Assembly (NCBI GenBank): GCA_018646985.1
Contig: JABGTR010000005.1
Span: forward strand, 1-33,870
Reading direction: 5' to 3'
Source: Minisyncoccota bacterium
Lineage (GTDB): Bacteria; Patescibacteriota; Microgenomatia; UBA1400; PJMF01
DNA: 33,870 nucleotides
The notes under the pieces are model-generated. The model saw nothing but the letters and a program-made list of their open reading frames with translations, did no database searches and was not told where the DNA came from. Each line of letters starts with the position of its first letter. The first letter of the stretch is position 1. Of this stretch, positions 26,958 through 33,870 are shown in pieces. Position numbers and translations under genes: made by a program.

Positions 26958-27176
26958 TCAAAGACTAACGATGAAAAACAATAACACTAAAATCGCAAAC
27001 ACTAAATGGATATATCCTAAGGCTCTTAGCTTGCCAGAAAGAGAAGTCATCAAAGACTTCTGCATGGTATGAATCTGTCTAATAGCCACCACAGAAAACA
27101 CCGTATATAAAATACCAGCTATTATAAAAAGTATTTTTAAAAACCCAAAGAATATTTCATTGAATTCAGCTGGCAT
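26958..27176 (-). CDS. DUF5657-like small membrane protein
   Basis: A 72-residue protein with two membrane helices (about 10-30 and 51-70) joined by a basic loop (IRQIHTMQKSL). Size and pattern resemble DUF5657, a family seen in CPR genomes; this is from memory of the family and not a search. Its start overlaps the stop of the PH-domain gene by 1 nt, so the two are translationally coupled. Function is unknown. Confidence 0.65.
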   Translation of the reverse strand: MPAEFNEIFFGFLKILFIIAGILYTVFSVVAIRQIHTMQKSLMTSLSGKLRALGYIHLVFAILVLLFFIVSL

Positions 27177-27853
27177 TATTTAACTCTTCCTTCTATTTTT
27201 TCTTTTTCTTCTTCAACTAACATCTCATTTAAAAACTGAGTTACTCTATTTGGATGAGGAACGTCCTCAAACTCAAACTCTGATTTTTCAGCTGCTGTTT
27301 GGATATGAACTGTTCCATAGTCAAATATAGACTGAGCGACGCCACTCGTGACAGCGGTGATGTCTTCGACTTTATCGATTTTGGCTGCCGATACATTTTT
27401 GTAAATAAGTGATAAAAAATCAATGTCAATAATTCTCTCATCAGTAATGATGTAAACATTATAAAACCAAGTTAAAAATGACTCTAAGGAGTAACCAACA
27501 GTAATTAGATACCAAAGTAATAAAATTGCGGTTTGAAAGTTTTCAGCCATCAAATAATAAAAACTGATCTGACTAAAAAATAACGGCACCACTAACATGA
27601 CCATTATTGTTAACAGCTTCATGATTTGAGTAATGGGATGTTTGCGCAACAGCAACAGCACGTTTTCCCCATCAAGTTGAGAATCAAAGGAGTAGATCAT
27701 AAGTGGCTTGGGAGCAAAAGCATCAAAGGGATTTTTGGAACATTTTTCACACCTCATCACTTCTGAATAATCATCAACCATTTCTAAAGGAGATCTTTTT
27801 TTTTCGACCAGAGGCTTCACGTGGTCTTTTGAGGCGTCGAATACATCAGTCAT
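27176..27853 (-). CDS. Bacterial PH-domain (YdbS-like) membrane protein
   Basis: A 225-residue protein. An N-terminal cytoplasmic stretch with a CxxC pair (MRCEKCSKNPF, about residues 34-44) is followed by two membrane helices (about 82-100 and 108-125). The C-terminal bacterial PH (bPH2) domain contains YIITDERIIDID and IDKVEDI...YGTVHIQTA. Such proteins are membrane-associated, with poorly defined roles. A TACAAT at 27869-27864 lies 10 nt upstream of the ATG. It lies downstream of lepA and upstream of the DUF5657-like gene. Confidence 0.8.
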   Translation of the reverse strand: MTDVFDASKDHVKPLVEKKRSPLEMVDDYSEVMRCEKCSKNPFDAFAPKPLMIYSFDSQLDGENVLLLLRKHPITQIMKLLTIMVMLVVPLFFSQISFYYLMAENFQTAILLLWYLITVGYSLESFLTWFYNVYIITDERIIDIDFLSLIYKNVSAAKIDKVEDITAVTSGVAQSIFDYGTVHIQTAAEKSEFEFEDVPHPNRVTQFLNEMLVEEEKEKIEGRVK

Positions 27854-27863
27854 ATCTGTGTTA

Positions 27864-27869
27864 ATTGTA
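27864..27869 (-). promoter_or_regulatory. -10 element of the PH-domain gene
   Basis: TACAAT on the minus strand, 10 nt before the ATG at 27853, within the short gap after lepA. The -35 is weak. Confidence 0.45.
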
Positions 27870-27876
27870 CCATTAT

Positions 27877-29652
27877 TTAATCATTCTCTAGAACGGCCAA
27901 GAAAGCTTCTTGGTTTAACTCAACACTACCGACTTGCTTCATTCTTTTCTTACCCTTAGCTTGTTTCTTAAGCAATTTCATTCTTCTAGTTCGATCGCCA
28001 CCATAAAGCTTGGCTGTCACATCTTTACGAAAAGCCTTGACCGTTTCTCTGGCCACAATCTTACCACCGATAGCAGCTTGAATTGGTATCTCAAACATCT
28101 GACGAGGCACGACCTCTTTTAGTTTCTTAACTAGTCTTTTACCCCTGTAATCAGCCTGATCTCTGACTGTAATAATACTGAGCGCTTCCACCACTTCTTT
28201 GTTGATCAAAATATCTACCTTAACTGCGTCGACTGGCCTATACTCAGCTATCTGATACTCCAAAGATGCATAGCCAGATGAAATAGATTTCAAATTATCA
28301 TGCAGATCAACAATTATTTCAGCTAAAGGAATCTTGAACTTCAGCTTGGTTCTAACTCCAATGGGTTGACTATCTAAAAGATCACCGCGGCGATCTTTTA
28401 GAAACTGAATAATTGAGCTTAAATATCTTTCTGGAGAATAAATAATAGCTACCGCAATTGGCTCAGCAATTGATTGAATAATACTTGGGTCTGGCATCTC
28501 TCCAGGAGAATGAGCTTCAATCATCTTTCCATTAGTGGTGGTGACTTGATAAATTACCGAAGGAGCAGTCGCAATTAGATCTAAACCAAACTCCCTTTTG
28601 AGTCGCTCTCGAATGATTTCTGCATGAAGAATTCCCAAAAAACCAACTCTTAAGCCATTTCCTAAAGCAAGTGAGTGAGTTCCTTGATACTGTAATGATG
28701 AATCATGGAGAGATAATTTATCCATGCTGTCTTTTAAGATTCTAAAATCATCAGCGTCAATTGGATAAAGCTCCATATAAACCATGGGGGTGGGTTCTTG
28801 ATAGCCAGCCAACGGCTCAACCTTGTCTTTTAAATCTGCTGAAGTAACTGTGTCTCCAACTCTAACTTTTTTAATATCTTTTAATCCAGTAGCTAAATAG
28901 CCTACTTCACCGGCACTTAGTTTCTGAGTTGGTTTCATCACTGGTGAAAAAATACCAACCTCGATGGGATTAAAGCTGGTTTCAGTTGATATTAACTCTA
29001 ATTTTTGCTGATCTAAAACACCATCCACTATTCTAACTGAAGCGACTACTCCCTTGTGATAATCATAGTGTGAGGTCATCACTAAGCAACGCAGGGGGTC
29101 ATTTATTTTTCCCTTTGGGGCTGGGATTTTATCAATAATTGCTTGTAAAAGAAGACCTACGTTCTGACTAGTTTTAGCTGAGACAGAAATAATTTCTGAT
29201 TCATCAAAACCAAAGCTTTCCATTACTTCTAGTTTAATGGTGTCAAGATCTACTGTTGGCAGATCTATTTTGTTTAAAACTGGAATTATTTTCAGCCCCA
29301 ACCCAAGAGCTTTTTCATAATTAGATAAAGTTTGAGCCTGAACACCTTGGGAAGCATCAATTAGTAAAACCGCTCCCTCACAAGCTGCTAGAGAGCGACT
29401 GACTTCATAACCAAAATCTACATGTCCGGGTGTATCAATTAAATTAAGGATATGACCCTGATACTCCATTTTGACTGGAGCTAACTTAATAGTAATTCCA
29501 CGCTCTTGCTCAATAGGATTACTATCCATTATCCTCTCGGTTAATTCTCTTTCAGTAACAGTATCGGTAAACCGCAACAACGCATCAGTCAAAGTAGTTT
29601 TGCCGTGATCGATGTGAGCGATGATAGAAAAATTGCGGATAAACTCCTGCAT
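27877..29652 (-). CDS. lepA: Elongation factor 4 (LepA)
   Basis: Ribosome-associated GTPase implicated in back-translocation and 30S biogenesis. The 591-residue length is normal. GTPase motifs are AHIDHGKTT (G1), DTPGHVDF (G3), NKIDLP (G4) and SAKTSQNVG (G5). The LepA-specific C-terminal domain ends with YGGDRTRRMKLLKKQAKGKKRMK, of which GGDRTRRMKLL is the family signature. It follows rpsT by 5 nt in the same transcript. This pairing is common in bacteria. Confidence 0.98.
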   Translation of the reverse strand: MQEFIRNFSIIAHIDHGKTTLTDALLRFTDTVTERELTERIMDSNPIEQERGITIKLAPVKMEYQGHILNLIDTPGHVDFGYEVSRSLAACEGAVLLIDASQGVQAQTLSNYEKALGLGLKIIPVLNKIDLPTVDLDTIKLEVMESFGFDESEIISVSAKTSQNVGLLLQAIIDKIPAPKGKINDPLRCLVMTSHYDYHKGVVASVRIVDGVLDQQKLELISTETSFNPIEVGIFSPVMKPTQKLSAGEVGYLATGLKDIKKVRVGDTVTSADLKDKVEPLAGYQEPTPMVYMELYPIDADDFRILKDSMDKLSLHDSSLQYQGTHSLALGNGLRVGFLGILHAEIIRERLKREFGLDLIATAPSVIYQVTTTNGKMIEAHSPGEMPDPSIIQSIAEPIAVAIIYSPERYLSSIIQFLKDRRGDLLDSQPIGVRTKLKFKIPLAEIIVDLHDNLKSISSGYASLEYQIAEYRPVDAVKVDILINKEVVEALSIITVRDQADYRGKRLVKKLKEVVPRQMFEIPIQAAIGGKIVARETVKAFRKDVTAKLYGGDRTRRMKLLKKQAKGKKRMKQVGSVELNQEAFLAVLEND

Positions 29653-29657
29653 GGAGT

Positions 29658-29891
29658 CTATTTTAACAGCTTTGCCATCTTAGATTTAAGACGAGCTGCT
29701 CTGTTGTGGTGATAAACTTTTCTCTTAGTGGTTTTGTCAATTGCTTGATAAGCAGCCGTTAAGTTTTCCTTACTTGGCTTAAGAGTCATTTTCTTCATTG
29801 CACTAGTGGCAACAGATTTAACCTGACGATTATACTGCGCTTTAGTTTTGCTGGCTCGCAAGGCCTTCTTTGCATGTGGTAGAACTGGCAT
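29658..29891 (-). CDS. rpsT: Ribosomal protein S20
   Basis: A small basic 16S-rRNA-binding protein of the 30S subunit, 77 residues, slightly shorter than most S20 proteins. It has the typical helical, Lys/Ala-rich sequence: HAKKALRASKTKAQYNR near the start and GKL-like TKRKVYHHNRAARLKSKMAK at the end. It is the first gene of rpsT-lepA, with a strong promoter whose -10 is 9 nt before the ATG. Confidence 0.95.
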   Translation of the reverse strand: MPVLPHAKKALRASKTKAQYNRQVKSVATSAMKKMTLKPSKENLTAAYQAIDKTTKRKVYHHNRAARLKSKMAKLLK

Positions 29892-29900
29892 AGGTTAGTG

Positions 29901-29929
29901 ATTGTATCTCAAGTAACCAATAAATTCAA
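29901..29929 (-). promoter_or_regulatory. rpsT-lepA promoter
   Basis: On the minus strand TTGAAT (29929-29924), exactly 17 bp, TACAAT (29906-29901); ATG at 29891. The leader is a few bases at most and has no Shine-Dalgarno site. Confidence 0.7.
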
Positions 29930-29957
29930 CTCTTCTTATGCTCTGGATGTTAACCCC

Positions 29958-29977
29958 CTAGCTCTTTAAAGAGCTAG
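29958..29977. repeat. 20-bp perfect palindrome over the ATPase stop codon
   Basis: CTAGCTCTTTAAAGAGCTAG forms a perfect inverted repeat that contains the TAG stop of the AAA_14 ATPase gene. On that gene's strand it is followed by GGGGGTTAAC, with no U-run, so it is not a classical intrinsic terminator. It may stabilise the mRNA 3' end. Confidence 0.6.
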
Positions 29978-31272
29978 TTTAGTTTTAGCAACCAATCAGT
30001 AATTGACTTCACATTGATGCTGTCATATTTAGCTACATCTTGGCAATTATTATTCAAAACTAACAACTCTGCCACACCAGATTGATACTTTTGGATTAGA
30101 TTGAGGTTGCCAGCTTCTCTGGCTAAATTATCGTTATTAAGTTCGAGACAAACCTGATAAAAAAGAAATTGATCTTTTTGTTTAACCACAAAGTCAACTT
30201 CATAACCATTAGCTTCTGACCCAAAAAAAATATTTTCTTGCCCGTAACGCCTGACTAACTCATGATAAACAAGGTTCTCTAGTCGCTTTTCATCTGACTC
30301 TCTACCACCGGGGACAAAAATGTTATCCGCAGTATAGTATTTTGCAGTACGCTCAAATACTCTACTAAGGCGATAATCAAATTTTGTTAATTTTGCGAGT
30401 GCATACGAAGTTTCCCAGTAATGAATATAATTATCCAAAGTATTTGAAGAAATATTAATACCTTGATTGGCAACTCTATTAACAATCTTACGCAAAGAAA
30501 GAGTAGATGTTATATTGCCAGAAATAAACTCAAAAATATTTTGCAATACTTTAACTTTATCAATTTGATATCGTCTAATAATATCGTCAAGAATAATTTT
30601 TTGTGTTAAACCCTGACTATAGTTTTTAGCAAGATCGTCATCAAGATCAAACTGCTCTGCGATTCCCCCACGAGACAAGTAATGATTAAAAGCTTGATCT
30701 ATCTTTGCTTTATTGGAATAATAATTGGAATAATTAAGTTTGAGATAATCTAGATACTCCTTAAAACTAAATGGTTGTACTCTTAATTCAATAGCTCTAC
30801 CCGAAAGACTACTAGCAAATTCTCCAGAAAGAAGTTTGCTATTAGAGCCACTTAGATAAATATTGTATTGCTCTGTTTCGTAAAGTGTTCTAACAAGTTT
30901 TTCCCAGTTATCAACTAGTTGGATTTCGTCCCAAATGATGTAAATAGGTTTATTAAGAGTTGCAACTTTACTCAAGTAAAGTTCCCAAATTTTGCGTAGA
31001 TCCTGGACTGTTTTAATCCCGATTAGAAGATCGTTCTCGAAGTTAAGATAAAAAATATTTTCATGAGGAATTTTTTGTGTCACTAAATATTCTGAAAACA
31101 TCTTAAGAAGATATGACTTGCCAGAACGACGAAACCCAACAATAGCCTTGATGAGCTTGTTTTTTGAACTTTTTTTAAGCCAAGAAAAATATTTAACACG
31201 CGCAACTGATGGTTTGCTGGTAAGTTGCTTGGATTCTGAAATCGCTTGCTTGAGTTGTTCTAGTGTAATCAT
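29974..31272 (-). CDS. AAA_14/DUF4143 family ATPase
   Basis: A 432-residue P-loop ATPase of the AAA_14 plus DUF4143 type, common in bacteria and archaea and of unclear role. Walker A is GFRRSGKS (about 46-53), Walker B is IYIIWDEIQ with LSGSNSKLLSGE (sensor region) after it. The C-terminal DUF4143 part contains FGSEANGYEVDFVVKQKD, a nuclease-like ExD...K pattern. It stands alone on the minus strand. Its promoter is completely covered by a 24-bp inverted repeat, and the ATG lies at about +1. Confidence 0.92.
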   Translation of the reverse strand: MITLEQLKQAISESKQLTSKPSVARVKYFSWLKKSSKNKLIKAIVGFRRSGKSYLLKMFSEYLVTQKIPHENIFYLNFENDLLIGIKTVQDLRKIWELYLSKVATLNKPIYIIWDEIQLVDNWEKLVRTLYETEQYNIYLSGSNSKLLSGEFASSLSGRAIELRVQPFSFKEYLDYLKLNYSNYYSNKAKIDQAFNHYLSRGGIAEQFDLDDDLAKNYSQGLTQKIILDDIIRRYQIDKVKVLQNIFEFISGNITSTLSLRKIVNRVANQGINISSNTLDNYIHYWETSYALAKLTKFDYRLSRVFERTAKYYTADNIFVPGGRESDEKRLENLVYHELVRRYGQENIFFGSEANGYEVDFVVKQKDQFLFYQVCLELNNDNLAREAGNLNLIQKYQSGVAELLVLNNNCQDVAKYDSINVKSITDWLLKLN

Positions 31273-31278
31273 AAGATT

Positions 31279-31307
31279 ATTATGACAATTTCGTACGAAA
31301 ATGTCAA
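31279..31307 (-). promoter_or_regulatory. ATPase promoter filled by a 24-bp inverted repeat
   Basis: On the minus strand TTGACA (31307-31302), 17 bp, CATAAT (31284-31279); ATG at 31272. The inverted repeat at 31283-31306 has the perfect centre TTTCGTACGAAA and outer arms TGACA/TGTCA, with one mismatched pair. It runs from the -35 through the spacer to the edge of the -10, an ideal place for a dimeric repressor. Confidence 0.8.
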
Positions 31308-31457
31308 GGTTACTTAGTCATTTTAGTAAATTCTTACTGTGTTGCTGATGCAGTTGCTACAGGAGGTTCGCAAAAAGGTGCCTTTAATTAAAAAACCACA
31401 CTAGAGGAAGACATTGCCCGTCGCGTCCACAACTTTAAAAAATTATTTAAAGAATGA
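31305..31457 (+). pseudogene. Possible remnant of a gene C-terminus
   Basis: One frame reads through a single in-frame TAA (31353-31400 region, after GGSQKGAFN) and continues as TTLEEDIARRVHNFKKLFKE to a TGA at 31455-31457. Both halves have protein-like composition, and the second resembles an amphipathic C-terminal helix. No family is recognised. It sits in the 308-nt gap between the divergent ATPase and murJ genes, so it may be a decayed gene end or chance. Confidence 0.3.
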
Positions 31458-31498
31458 CAAAACTAGATAATTAAGTTAAAATAAATTTACAAGGTCTC

Positions 31499-31533
31499 AA
31501 TACTCGTTTGCGGGTAACACCCGTTGAGTTATT
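31499..31533 (+). other. Stem-loop in the murJ upstream region
   Basis: AATACTC (31499-31505) pairs with GAGTTATT (31526-31533). An inner stem CGGGT/ACCCG (31511-31515 with 31519-31523) closes an AAC loop. It lies just before a terminator. It could be the 5' domain of a short untranslated RNA that starts after TAAAAT near 31477, or an attenuator. Confidence 0.4.
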
Positions 31534-31540
31534 CAAAACA

Positions 31541-31566
31541 CCCCTAAACCAAGGGGTTTTTTGTTT
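31541..31566 (+). terminator. Intrinsic terminator before murJ
   Basis: CCCCT (31541-31545) and AGGGG (31552-31556) form a short GC stem followed by TTTTTTGTTTT. The -10 of murJ begins immediately after the T tract. It would end any plus-strand transcript from the 31300-31540 region. Confidence 0.7.
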
Positions 31567-31572
31567 TATAAT
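31567..31572 (+). promoter_or_regulatory. -10 element of murJ (leaderless)
   Basis: A perfect TATAAT, 8 nt before the ATG at 31581 and directly after a terminator T tract. The -35 position falls in the terminator stem and is not a recognisable hexamer. Confidence 0.55.
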
Positions 31573-31580
31573 AGAATTAA

Positions 31581-33281
31581 ATGATTTCTCAACTAAAGGA
31601 CTTTTTCTCTAACTTCTCTAACAATGGTAGTTGGTTAGAAAAACAGCAAAATTCTATTTTGTCAGCTGCAGCCGTCATTACTGTCGCCAATATTCTTTCT
31701 TCTCTCTTTGGATTAATCCGAGAAAGAATCCTTATTTCTCAATTCTTCAATGGCATCGCTTCACAACAAGCTTACGAAGCTTTCCAAGTCGCTTTCCAAA
31801 TCCCAGACATGATGTTCCAGTTGATCATCTTAGGGGCAGTCTCAGCAGCATTTATCCCCGTCTTCACCAACCTCAAAAAAAATAAGGGCGAAACGACTGC
31901 TTTTGGCATGACATCCACCACCATGACTATTTTACTCTTGGTTTTTATAGTTGTCTCAGCGATAGTAGCCTACTTTGCTCGTCCCATTACCATCTGGAGA
32001 ACTGGTCAAGAATTTACTAGTGCTCAAGTTGATATTACGACTACCCTAACTCAAATCATGTTAGTTGCACAAATATTCTTTGCTATATCCAACTTTTTAA
32101 CAGGCATGCTTCAGGCATATCAGAGATTCATTATCCCCGCCATTGCCCCAGTCCTCTACAACTTAGGAATTCTAATTGGGGTATTTTTATTTTCATCTCA
32201 ACTTGGCATTTATTCAGCTGGAGTCGGAGTCATCATCGGCGCCTTTATCCATATGGCTGTTCAGCTACCACTAGCTTTCAAGCTCGGTTTTAGATTTAAA
32301 CCCTCTCTATCCCTTTCTTTCCCAGGGGTAAAGCAGTTCTTTGCGCTGATGCCAGCTCGGCTACTAACCATTAGTATTACTGAGCTCCAAAACTTAAGTC
32401 TTGGATTTTTCGCAACTTCTCTGGGAAATTTGAGTTTTGTCGTCATTAGGTTGGCTCTGAGACTAATGACTATTCCGATTCGTCTATTTGGAGTGCCAAT
32501 TGGCCAAGCTTCATTACCATTTTTATCTGCCGAATCTACCAATGAAAGCCTAACTAGATTTACCGGACTAGTAACTAAATCTCTTCATCAGATATCTTTC
32601 TTGGCTTATCCCGCCTCTGTTTTGCTCTTAATTCTGAGAGTTCCTTTCGTCAGGCTTATTTTTGGGACTCAAAATTTTCCCTGGAGCACCACTCTGACTA
32701 CAGGAAGAGTCGTCGCTATTATTTCCATCTCAATTGGAGCACAAGCCATGGTGCAGCTCCTCATTAGAGCTTTCCATGCTCTCAAAGATACTCGAACTCC
32801 GTTATTTATCACCCTAATTACAGCTGGCTTCTATCTACTAAATAGCTGGTATTTTGTTTTTCAAACTTCTTGGGGGGTGATGGGAATTGCTTTCAGCACC
32901 TCTATCGCTGCTTTTATAGAGCTTATTTTATGTATTCTATTATTAAATAAAAAATTACCCAAACTATTTACTTCTGCATTTTGGGTGCCACAAATAAAGA
33001 TGTTGTCTTCTAGTTTTTTTATGGCTGTCTTTCTCTACCTACCTTTTAAAATTCTAGACGAGCTAGTATTCAACACCAGTAAAACAGTTGAGCTAGTAAG
33101 CCTAACAATCACTACTGCTACCATTGGTACCTTAGTTTATATTTACTTTTCAGCCTTATTCGAAGTGAGAGAGCTGAAATTATTTAATAAATTATTTACC
33201 AAGTTTGGACCTTGGCGTAAATCACTCGAGAGAGCCAAAGAAGTTTTGGTGGAAACGAGTGTTGAAGGCGACGAGGTCTAG
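31581..33281 (+). CDS. murJ: Lipid II flippase MurJ (MviN family)
   Basis: Moves lipid II across the cytoplasmic membrane for peptidoglycan synthesis. The 566-residue protein has about 14 hydrophobic segments. The conserved N-terminal helix is present (SSLFGLIRERILISQFFNGI), with PDMMFQLIILGAVSAAFIPVF and PIRLFGVPIGQASLPFLS. The C-terminal tail is short and charged. It supplies substrate for the two class A PBPs encoded at 12.8-19 kb. A pilN-like gene follows after 23 nt, with its own -10. Confidence 0.96.
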   Translation: MISQLKDFFSNFSNNGSWLEKQQNSILSAAAVITVANILSSLFGLIRERILISQFFNGIASQQAYEAFQVAFQIPDMMFQLIILGAVSAAFIPVFTNLKKNKGETTAFGMTSTTMTILLLVFIVVSAIVAYFARPITIWRTGQEFTSAQVDITTTLTQIMLVAQIFFAISNFLTGMLQAYQRFIIPAIAPVLYNLGILIGVFLFSSQLGIYSAGVGVIIGAFIHMAVQLPLAFKLGFRFKPSLSLSFPGVKQFFALMPARLLTISITELQNLSLGFFATSLGNLSFVVIRLALRLMTIPIRLFGVPIGQASLPFLSAESTNESLTRFTGLVTKSLHQISFLAYPASVLLLILRVPFVRLIFGTQNFPWSTTLTTGRVVAIISISIGAQAMVQLLIRAFHALKDTRTPLFITLITAGFYLLNSWYFVFQTSWGVMGIAFSTSIAAFIELILCILLLNKKLPKLFTSAFWVPQIKMLSSSFFMAVFLYLPFKILDELVFNTSKTVELVSLTITTATIGTLVYIYFSALFEVRELKLFNKLFTKFGPWRKSLERAKEVLVETSVEGDEV

Positions 33282-33291
33282 TCAGCTCTGC

Positions 33292-33297
33292 TAAAAT
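33292..33297 (+). promoter_or_regulatory. -10 element of the pilN-like gene
   Basis: TAAAAT, 7 nt before the ATG at 33305, again leaving essentially no leader. No clear -35. Confidence 0.4.
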
Positions 33298-33304
33298 AAT
33301 CCTG

Positions 33305-33870
33305 ATGTCACTACTGCCCTTTTTAAAAGATCATCACGCTACCAAAATTAATATCAATTTGGTTCCTAAAGATCCTTTTTTTGAAACCATCTTAGGTAAA
33401 ACTTTGCGCTGGGCTTTATCCATTGGGCGCTATATCGTTATCTTTACTGAATTAATGGTGATTTTAAGCTTTGTAGCCAGATTTTCTTTAGATAGACAAC
33501 TTACAAATTTAAATGATTCTGTTCATCAAAAAAAAATTGCCATTGAATCTTATGGTGATTTGGAGGAGAAAGTAAGATTGATTCAAGCCAAATCAGATCA
33601 GTATCAACAAATAGAGCAATTAGTAAATATTGCTGATATCTTTCCAGCACTAACTGAAATAACTCCTCAAAATATTCTTCTTAATGAGTTGACAATCAAA
33701 CCCACAAAGATTTCTATGTCTGGAAAATCTTTGTCACAGTCATCTCTCAATCTACTCATTAATAACTTCCAAATATCAACCAACTTTTTCAACATCGCTG
33801 TAGATAAAATTGAGGCTGGAGACAGACAAGACCCAGGTTTTACCTTCTTCATCACCGCCGATACCAAAGA
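33305..33870 (+). CDS. PilN-like type IV pilus assembly protein (partial, 3' end missing)
   Basis: The frame stays open from an ATG at 33305 to the window edge, giving 188 residues. A short cytoplasmic segment contains INLVPKDPFF, the type of INLLP motif by which PilN contacts PilM. One membrane helix follows (YIVIFTELMVILSFVARF, about 43-60), then a coiled coil and a periplasmic domain (NILLNELTIKPTKISMSGKS). This layout is that of PilN/fimbrial assembly proteins. CPR bacteria commonly keep type IV pili for attachment and DNA uptake. Further pil genes probably lie beyond the window. Confidence 0.75.
   Translation, partial: MSLLPFLKDHHATKININLVPKDPFFETILGKTLRWALSIGRYIVIFTELMVILSFVARFSLDRQLTNLNDSVHQKKIAIESYGDLEEKVRLIQAKSDQYQQIEQLVNIADIFPALTEITPQNILLNELTIKPTKISMSGKSLSQSSLNLLINNFQISTNFFNIAVDKIEAGDRQDPGFTFFITADTK

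Noticed and set aside
29958-29990. Intrinsic terminator after the ATPase gene
   Set aside because: The hairpin is strong, but on the gene's strand it is followed by G-rich sequence, not a U tract.
31385-31440. GAGGAAGACA as a possible RNase P RNA core
   Set aside because: The flanking conserved RNase P segments (ACAGAAA and the GGGUGCAACGG region) and pairing are absent; the stretch reads better as a protein remnant.

Overview
The window looks like chromosomal core DNA of an AT-rich Candidate Phyla Radiation bacterium (Patescibacteria). Microgenomates (OP11) is my best guess, from gene content rather than phylogeny. Pointers are a Lactobacillus-type monomeric class II ribonucleotide reductase beside nrdR, small membrane proteins resembling the DUF5657/DUF5667/DUF5668 families, a PilN-like pilus gene, a TsaC-TsaE fusion, and little use of Shine-Dalgarno sites. 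The standard bacterial code fits: conserved proteins are full length without reading TGA as sense.

Layout. 1-2.4 kb: groES-groEL on the minus strand under a CIRCE/sigma70 promoter, followed directly by two CAU-anticodon tRNAs and an intrinsic terminator. 2.4-3.5 kb: an SPFH/band-7 protein and a small unknown. 3.6-7.6 kb, plus strand: TsaC-TsaE fusion, an unknown gene split by a -1 frameshift, and tsaD; together these supply three parts of the tRNA t6A37 pathway. 7.6-10.7 kb, minus: nrdR-nrdJ-small membrane protein behind two NrdR boxes. 10.8-12.7 kb, minus: DUF5667-like protein, CPBP-like membrane protein, archaeal-type CMP-kinase-like protein. 12.8-19 kb, plus: two paralogous class A penicillin-binding proteins flanking a GH18 glycosidase (cell-wall cluster). 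19-20.6 kb, minus: DUF5668-like protein and two tandem cytidylate kinases, one without the P-loop lysine. 20.7-24.8 kb, minus: smpB, a Fic protein, an ORF6N/PLD-like protein, and a J-domain protein broken by a second -1 frameshift. 24.9-29.9 kb, minus: a membrane protein with a PP2C-like N-terminus, a DUF5657-like protein, a bacterial PH-domain protein, lepA and rpsT. 30-31.3 kb, minus: AAA_14/DUF4143 ATPase. 31.6 kb to end, plus: murJ and the start of a pilN-like gene.

How the genes fit together. MurJ, the two PBPs and GH18 form a lipid II export, polymerisation and trimming set. NrdR regulates its own operon with nrdJ. groESL is under heat-shock (HrcA) control, which may extend to the two tRNAs.

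The most unusual signals are regulatory. At least ten genes have a -10 hexamer only 6-11 nt before the ATG, which implies leaderless or nearly leaderless mRNAs. Three accessory genes carry striking operator-like DNA: three 11-bp-phased repeats before fic, a 24-bp inverted repeat filling the promoter of the AAA_14 ATPase, and a palindrome upstream of the ORF6N gene whose 13-bp core recurs inside that gene's own coding sequence. I saw no CRISPR array, insertion sequence or rRNA.
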